From Auricularia sp. M13 (Eukaryota; Basidiomycota; Agaricomycetes; Auriculariales; Auriculariaceae): DNA of 64,000 nt. Every line of letters starts with the position of its first letter. Position 1 is the stretch's first letter. Both the position numbers and the translations under genes were made by a program. The notes beneath the pieces are model-generated. The model did no database searches. It was not told the origin of the DNA and saw nothing but the letters and a program-made list of their open reading frames with translations. Shown piece by piece: positions 58,518 to 64,000 of this stretch. The stretch covers positions 496,001 to 560,000 of the forward strand of contig CM073199.1 in NCBI GenBank assembly GCA_037042915.1, given 5' to 3'.

Positions 58518-60819
58518 GCCCATCACACTGTTCCTAGCTCTGACTTTTTTTTCTTACTCGAGTGTCAATCGGCTGTTACTGTAACCTGTTTTACGCGCTC
58601 TGCACTGCAGAACAAGGTTCGCACATGTATTATGATAGGTACTCCGCACCCAAGCATGATTATTTTACATTCCGTCGTCTCCAAGCTGTCTATTTGGCGT
58701 CGGCTTGATCCGGTTTGATACACCGGTCTTTCCGGCATGCCTTCCGGCTGTCATCGGACATAAGCGTCCTGCTCCCGCGACAACTTACTACTCCGAGGGC
58801 TGACGCGTCCAGAAACGCGGGATACTGCTTTACTTATCGCTCAAGCAATAACGCTGTTTCATCGACCCAAAGTCAGAACTGGAAGGCTTTGTTCGGAGGA
58901 GAGAACAACAGAGTGGCAGAACAACGCCTGGAATACAACGGGCTGTCGTTACCGCAACGCACATAAATATTTGACTCTCGCACCGATGCGTCCTCCGTTA
59001 CCTTACCGCGTCTCCTCCACCGTAAGCTGAAACCCTGCATGCCGTAAACACGCGTTTCACGCACGCGGCGCACGCGGCACGCGGCACGGATGGCGAGCAT
59101 TGACGGGCATCAGGTTCACGTACGGTGAATCATAGTCGCCCTCCCCTTATCATTGAGGAATTCCCTTCTAGTCCGCCATTGTATAGATTTGAATCGCCCC
59201 GAAGGACGTCCCAGAACGTGGAGCTGTGTTGTCGAAGATCCACCGGATATGTATCCTTGGTCAATGTACTGCGTCGCGTCTCGTGAGTCGCATGAGTTGT
59301 CCGACTGAATCGTTTGACCAAATAGCGCTTAATCTCATATATTACTCCAGTTCAGTCTGTGACTACAGTGCCTATGAGAATGCAAGGATATTCGTCCGCG
59401 TGGCGTCAGAGTCATTGGCCGTTGGAGGCCATGAGAGGTGCGCAATCCGCTCCAGCATGGTGAGCTGTTCTTATTGATTGTGGCTACAGTCGTGAGATTG
59501 AAGAAGGCCTCATGGTGCGCACTGCAACTCGTGCCATGCTTTTCCGACTGATTCACCGGTGGTTTGTTTGACAGGCTTCTCAAAACCGCGATGTGAAAGC
59601 ACATCAAACATGCCTTTGTGAGTCACAGCACGATTGGTCCTCTGAGATCCCACTGTGCTGCTTCAATTTCCAGGGAACACTCCTCGCTCGCTCGAGGCAT
59701 CCGCCCTCTCCTTGGTCCCAACGAGCTCTTGTTTTCAACAAACGTGACAGAAAGGCTCCAACACCAACGGCTCTGAGCTCTCCAAGATACGCACTCACCG
59801 ATTCGTGACTAGGCTCTGGCAGAAAGGCGCCAATGGCCCTGAGAATTCTAGCTAAACAATGAAAAGGCGACCCATCAAGTAAAATTTTTCCAGGCCTGCG
59901 CGCGGTGCCATTGCTCCCAGCACAGCGTTCCGCCATGCCCGTGTCTACGTCGCGGCGTCCCAAGTACGCATCTCCTTCTCGGACCCGCGCGCATTGCATT
60001 CCCGCCCCGTATAAAATGAGACCGAGTCCAACCGTCACATGGCATGAGTTCCCGAACCCATGAAGCCGCGTTCACTTGCCGCCAGATTCGAATTCGACAG
60101 CCTGAAAGTGCAAGCAAGCTTCGTGTCTGTATACACCACCCTCGTCAAGAATCAAGGTACCGAAGAGCCAGTTTAGCAAAGCCAAGAGCTCCGTAGTACC
60201 GCTCCTGCGTCACGATAATTCCTGAATACCCTTTACCTGAACATACCATCTGGACCAGGAACATTGAAACCCCCTGTCCGAGAGTTAATGGATGCGAAGA
60301 CAATCCCCATTGGAACTATTGTCAGCGTCGCCTGCGCTGAATTTTCTTATATTTGCTCATTCCTTGCCGCGCTCGGTTCTGAATATGTGAGTAAAATTTT
60401 ATTTGTGTCGGCGTCCTTTGCGAGAACTCATGAATGCCTCCAGTGCACCGTGCGGATCAATGACGGCCCGTCACGTGGATTTCAAGAAACAGTGCACATT
60501 TCGCGCGTCACTATACCTGGTACTTCATCATCACGATGAAGAGTTATCGTTCCCTGAAGACGTCACACACACAAGAATATGTATTCAAGAAAGCTATTGC
60601 AAGAAAGTCGGCGCAAGATGGGGCAGGTTGGGTAGAGTGGATTCGTGCATATGTAAGTTGTCCGACGCCAAGTGGCAACTCCTACTTTATCTTCATTTTG
60701 GACGATGATATCGAGCGACATCGGTGGCGGCTGCCGTGTATTAGTGCGGTGCTGGTACAAAGGAATGAATGACATACTTCAACGACGTGAATTCGAAGGT
60801 GCCAGTGGCAGAGGTCAAA
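58518..60819. other. Intergenic, nothing recognised
   Basis: About 2.3 kb without a supported gene. A short GC-rich run with repeated CACGCGGC lies at about 59053-59080. No transposon ends were found. Confidence 0.4.
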
Positions 60820-62655
60820 TCAAGTTGAATTGAAGACCGTTGTGCTCCACCAGTCACGTGTGCCATGCGACCGATCGTCGGACATGAAATATGTAACGTG
60901 TTTCGTTTCAATCGTGTGTGCCACGGTCAGAGAGGAAAGTATGGCGGATGCATCGTCATCAGCGAGTTTGATGTTGATCAGACGAATATTTTGCAGAGGA
61001 GAACCAGTCTCAAGGCCGAGATGCTCTCGGATACTCTGAAGTGCATCCGCTGATGCTACCAAAGGGAGATGCTGCACTGTATTGGAAGCGTCGGCGGAAC
61101 CATGGAGAACGAGTTCAGTCAGAGAAGGAAGTCGAAGAACGGCGCCCCGCAGCTTGAACATGTTGATAGGTTCGTCCGGGCTCCTGTTATTTATGTTGTT
61201 ACGAAAGGGCCCGGGTCCATCCCCATGAAACGAGCGCTCAACTGCATATCGGATGACCAGCTGCGACAGGCATGGAAGATGCACGCGAGACAGGCTAGCG
61301 CTGACCTGCGGCCATTGACCTGCAGACAGATAGAGCCTCTGGACCCGACAGAATGCAGTAGCACAGGCATTCTCGAGGCCATTGACGCGCGTGAAGTCGT
61401 GTTTCTCGGTTTCGAAGGACCTGGCGTAACCATGGGCGTCGTAAGATCGTACGAGCCATTGACCCACATTGTATGCATAGTCATTGGGCAGACCATATTC
61501 CTGGTCGACATCAGTTGGCAAGTTCGAGAAGATGATCATATCGAGGAGCCCATGAAGGTGGCGGAAAAGATCGACAGCGCAGACGATTGGGACGGGACGC
61601 AGCTGCAGCAAGATTACGGAAGATAGATCGACGGCCGATGCCAATTGCCTGAAGGCTTCCTCGCTGGACGATGGACGAAGACGGAGTGATATAAATCGAA
61701 TTTCTCGGCTGCAACGCGAAGCAATGGCTGTCTCTGAAGGGTCTAGAGCAAAGAACATGAATTTAAGCATGTTCATGTTGCTGGCCTCGAGAAATTGAAC
61801 CACTTCCGCGATCGTAGGAAGACCCTGCGACTGCCTGGTGCGCGAGATCCGGTTGGTATCGGCAGCGGCGAGAGGCAAAATATCAGCTGACTCTAGAGTC
61901 CGAAAGACCGGAGATCCCCAATCTTCAGGAAAGACATCAACGAGGTAAAGATGTCGCAGTTGAGGAGCGCAGCTGCTGAAGATGTCCTTCGGTAAGACGG
62001 TATTTCTAGCGTGGTAAAGAGCACAGGTAAAAAACCGCAGAAGAGGGGCTTTCACGGATCGCAAAACATCCAGAATAAATTGAGCATCCTCCCAGTTCAT
62101 AATCATCAGCTCGAAGCGCACGACCCGGCTCATGTTCTCGACAATGGCGTCGAGTCCACGTTTCCACTGAGCCCGCTGCATTGGATGGAGTAATCTGGTG
62201 CCTGCATTCATTGGGCTCCGTACGAAAATGTAGAGGCCAGAGTTGCCAGACCGTCGTAAGGTATCCGGAAGCATCGATAGATCTCGACAGGATTTTGTCT
62301 CTACCCAACCCCAAAGGCGAGGCGTAGCAAGCATGATAGTGCGCCAGTGCATGCAAACGTGGCTAGCTGGTACGACATAGTACCAAGACGGAGGCACGTC
62401 GGCGACGTTGTCCCATACCCGATGCTCCAGGTCGATAGCACAGGTTAGAGACATGAAGATCATGGTTAGGATTTCGACCGGCAGGTCGTTGATGGAGCGT
62501 AGTCGCATGGATGCGCAGTGGCTGGTCTCGTGATGCTGCAGCGCCAAATGCAAGTTGAGCGCAAGGTGGTCCAGGAGCAAGATACGGACGCAGATTAAAA
62601 TGGCGCCACCCCCTGCGTCTATCGATCGGCCAGTTGCGGTACTTATTGTAGCCAT
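60820..62655 (-). CDS. Large F-box protein (Agaricomycete LRR-like type)
   Basis: Single-exon frame, 611 aa from the ATG at 62655 (the frame continues upstream, without an earlier ATG). A nearer start, MRLRSINDLPVEIL, would place the F-box at the very N-terminus, the usual position in this family. F-box: INDLPVEILTMIFMSL, then VPPSWYYVVPASHVCMHWRT and LATPRLWGWVET. The remaining about 450 residues form irregular Leu-rich repeats (LRSVKAPLLRFFTCAL, CAPQLRHLYLVDVFP, LSRVHLPCLSQLVI, LRLPSLTELVLHGSA). Such proteins form large, fast-evolving families in mushrooms and are expected to be SCF substrate receptors. The type is unrelated in layout to the F-box family at 23-27 kb. No intron is needed. 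Confidence 0.88.
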   Translation of the reverse strand: MATISTATGRSIDAGGGAILICVRILLLDHLALNLHLALQHHETSHCASMRLRSINDLPVEILTMIFMSLTCAIDLEHRVWDNVADVPPSWYYVVPASHVCMHWRTIMLATPRLWGWVETKSCRDLSMLPDTLRRSGNSGLYIFVRSPMNAGTRLLHPMQRAQWKRGLDAIVENMSRVVRFELMIMNWEDAQFILDVLRSVKAPLLRFFTCALYHARNTVLPKDIFSSCAPQLRHLYLVDVFPEDWGSPVFRTLESADILPLAAADTNRISRTRQSQGLPTIAEVVQFLEASNMNMLKFMFFALDPSETAIASRCSREIRFISLRLRPSSSEEAFRQLASAVDLSSVILLQLRPVPIVCAVDLFRHLHGLLDMIIFSNLPTDVDQEYGLPNDYAYNVGQWLVRSYDAHGYARSFETEKHDFTRVNGLENACATAFCRVQRLYLSAGQWPQVSASLSRVHLPCLSQLVIRYAVERSFHGDGPGPFRNNINNRSPDEPINMFKLRGAVLRLPSLTELVLHGSADASNTVQHLPLVASADALQSIREHLGLETGSPLQNIRLINIKLADDDASAILSSLTVAHTIETKHVTYFMSDDRSHGTRDWWSTTVFNST

Positions 62656-62806
62656 GATAATATTTGTCGAAGCTACTTGCTGCAGAATTTCGCTCCATAT
62701 CACTTAGAGCCAGGTTTTCTGCACACGAGACGCCTCAAGAAACCCAGAAGAAATATCTCATTGGCGTGAGTGCCGCCTTCACGTACAACCTCTCCTCGTG
62801 TACACT

Positions 62807-63490
62807 CTAAATAGCGATGGAAAACTCGAAACGCTCAGCGCGACCGTTGAGCCGGCTGCGACGGCGGCTGCCTGCAAGACCCTGGCGCGTGAAGTTGGTG
62901 AAACCGTTGCGCTCGAGCAGGTCAGCGACGCTGAGGCCCGTCGCGCAAAGCGGCTCGTCGAGCGTCTTCGCGCTCAGGGCATTGGCGACGTCGCTGCCGA
63001 CGACAGCAGGGTCGATGAGCGGCGTGATACCGCGCAGCTCGGGCGTGGCGGGGAGCGAGGCGTCGGAGCAGATGGTCGGGATGCTCTGCGCGAACGGGTT
63101 GAAGTTTTTCTCGGCCGCGACGAGCGCCTGGGCGGCCTCGATCGCGCTGTCAGAGCCGCCGAGGTCGGCCACTATCTTGTCGGCGAGCTGGAGCTGTAGG
63201 ATGCAATACTCGTGTGAACGAGAGCGTCGTGGGAAAGAGACGGCACGGGACGCACCTTGGCGCAGGCATTGGCACCGGCGAGAAGCACACCGGGCGAGGC
63301 ACCGGCATCCGTGGGGGCCACACCAGGCGCCCCGCCGTCGGCAGCAGCAATGATACCCTGGACAGCGCCTTCCTGGCCGAAACTGAAGAGTATAAGGACG
63401 GATAAAGAGCGAGAAAATGGCTGAAAGGCTTGCTCACCGGGCGCTGACGAAGGCTGCGAGGAGCGAAACAACAAAGGTCTTTGCGAACAT
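62807..63490 (-). CDS. Small secreted protein, Agaricomycete family of unknown function
   Basis: Three exons. The first encodes a signal peptide (MFAKTFVVSLLAAFVSA) and breaks at a GTGAGC donor. The second gives FGQEGAVQGIIAAADGGAP and GVLLAGANACAK, then a GTGCGT donor. The last gives LQLADKIVADLGGSDSAIEA, EKNFNPFAQSIPTICSD, LPATPELRGITPLIDP and TGLSVADLLERNGFTNFTRQ, ending in a basic tail (GSRRRSRLNGRAERFEFSIAI). The intron phases fit. The mature part is Ala-rich and mostly helical, with few cysteines. I have seen similar secreted proteins in mushrooms but know no function. The basic tail is unusual and might reflect a stop change or an unrecognised last intron. Confidence 0.75.
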
Positions 63491-63637
63491 GGTCGATACG
63501 CAAGTCAAAGATGAGCGAGTGTTGGCGTTAGAGAGCGCGAAAGGTTGCAGAGAAAGGCGATACAGAGACTAGCTCTGGGCAAGGGCGTAGAGTCGGTCGA
63601 CGACTGTGAGGAAAAGGATCTGAGCGAGATGCAGGGA

Positions 63638-63644
63638 TTTTATA
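63638..63644 (-). promoter_or_regulatory. TATA-like element of the terminal secreted-protein gene
   Basis: TATAAAA on the coding strand, about 150 bp upstream of the ATG at 63490, preceding a purine/pyrimidine-skewed leader. Confidence 0.4.
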
Positions 63645-64000
63645 CGAGGATCTCACAGCAACGGTCGTCATGGCGTGTTCCGCGCGGCATTGATGGCTTC
63701 GTGCCTAGCCGTGATCCTTGTACGTTTGTCGTTCTCTTCCTGAGGTCTTTGTCTCGTCTTGGAAGCAATTTCAAGCCAGGGAACGTTGAAATATGAGCGC
63801 AGACTTCCAGATATCTTGGGCTACCGAATGCAGCGGAGCGGTATGAGGAGAAGATGAATAACGGCGCCGAGCGCTCGGCTAACGGTGTCCGGGATTTCTC
63901 CGACGCTACTCTTCCTCTTGCAGCCATGTCCAACGACTGTTCCTACCGTAGCCTGAATGTGCCCGATGCTCTATGGCAACAACGGCTGTGGCCTCCGAGA
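63645..64000. other. Window end, nothing recognised
   Basis: Upstream flank of the last gene. No further feature is supported. Confidence 0.35.

Overview
This is nuclear DNA of a filamentous basidiomycete, most likely a wood- or litter-decaying Agaricomycete. The evidence is short GT-AG introns (about 45-85 nt) breaking almost every gene, an AA9 lytic polysaccharide monooxygenase next to a laccase, F-box proteins in lineage-expanded styles, a DUF6533-type membrane protein, and small secreted proteins with several introns. Start sites and splice joints were worked out by hand from reading-frame phase. Where I give a protein length, the exon lengths add up to a multiple of three.

Layout. 1-18.2 kb is gene-poor. 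It holds an 803-bp inverted-repeat element flanked by TA (3962-4764), a DMATS-type aromatic prenyltransferase (minus strand, to 7337), a TATA-equipped 124-aa orphan gene (10772-11204) and a poorly conserved DUF6533-like membrane-protein gene (about 13.2-14.7 kb). 18.3-30 kb carries a secreted-protein gene with an apparent frameshift, a Gti1/Pac2 (WOPR) transcription regulator, two tandem F-box paralogues (one with a homopolymer frameshift) and a secreted Con-13-like metalloprotease. 30-37.7 kb carries housekeeping genes (tRNA ligase TRL1; Golgi VPS74/GOLPH3), a small acidic protein, a decayed third copy of the F-box family and a small secreted protein. 38.9-46 kb is a redox/degradation block: an ascomycete-type laccase and an AA9 LPMO facing each other tail to tail, then an Old Yellow Enzyme. 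46-55.5 kb is all minus strand: a RING/IBR protein, a C2H2 factor, a hAT-type MITE with a perfect 8-bp target duplication, and a large RNF216/TRIAD3-like RBR ubiquitin ligase. 57.4-64 kb has a second C2H2 protein, a large F-box protein and a small secreted protein.

How the genes relate. The laccase and LPMO fit oxidative attack on lignocellulose. Two RBR-like proteins and several F-box genes make ubiquitin signalling a recurring theme. The prenyltransferase sits alone: no PKS, NRPS or terpene cyclase is visible beside it, so I do not call a biosynthetic cluster. No tRNA, rRNA or CRISPR was recognised by eye.
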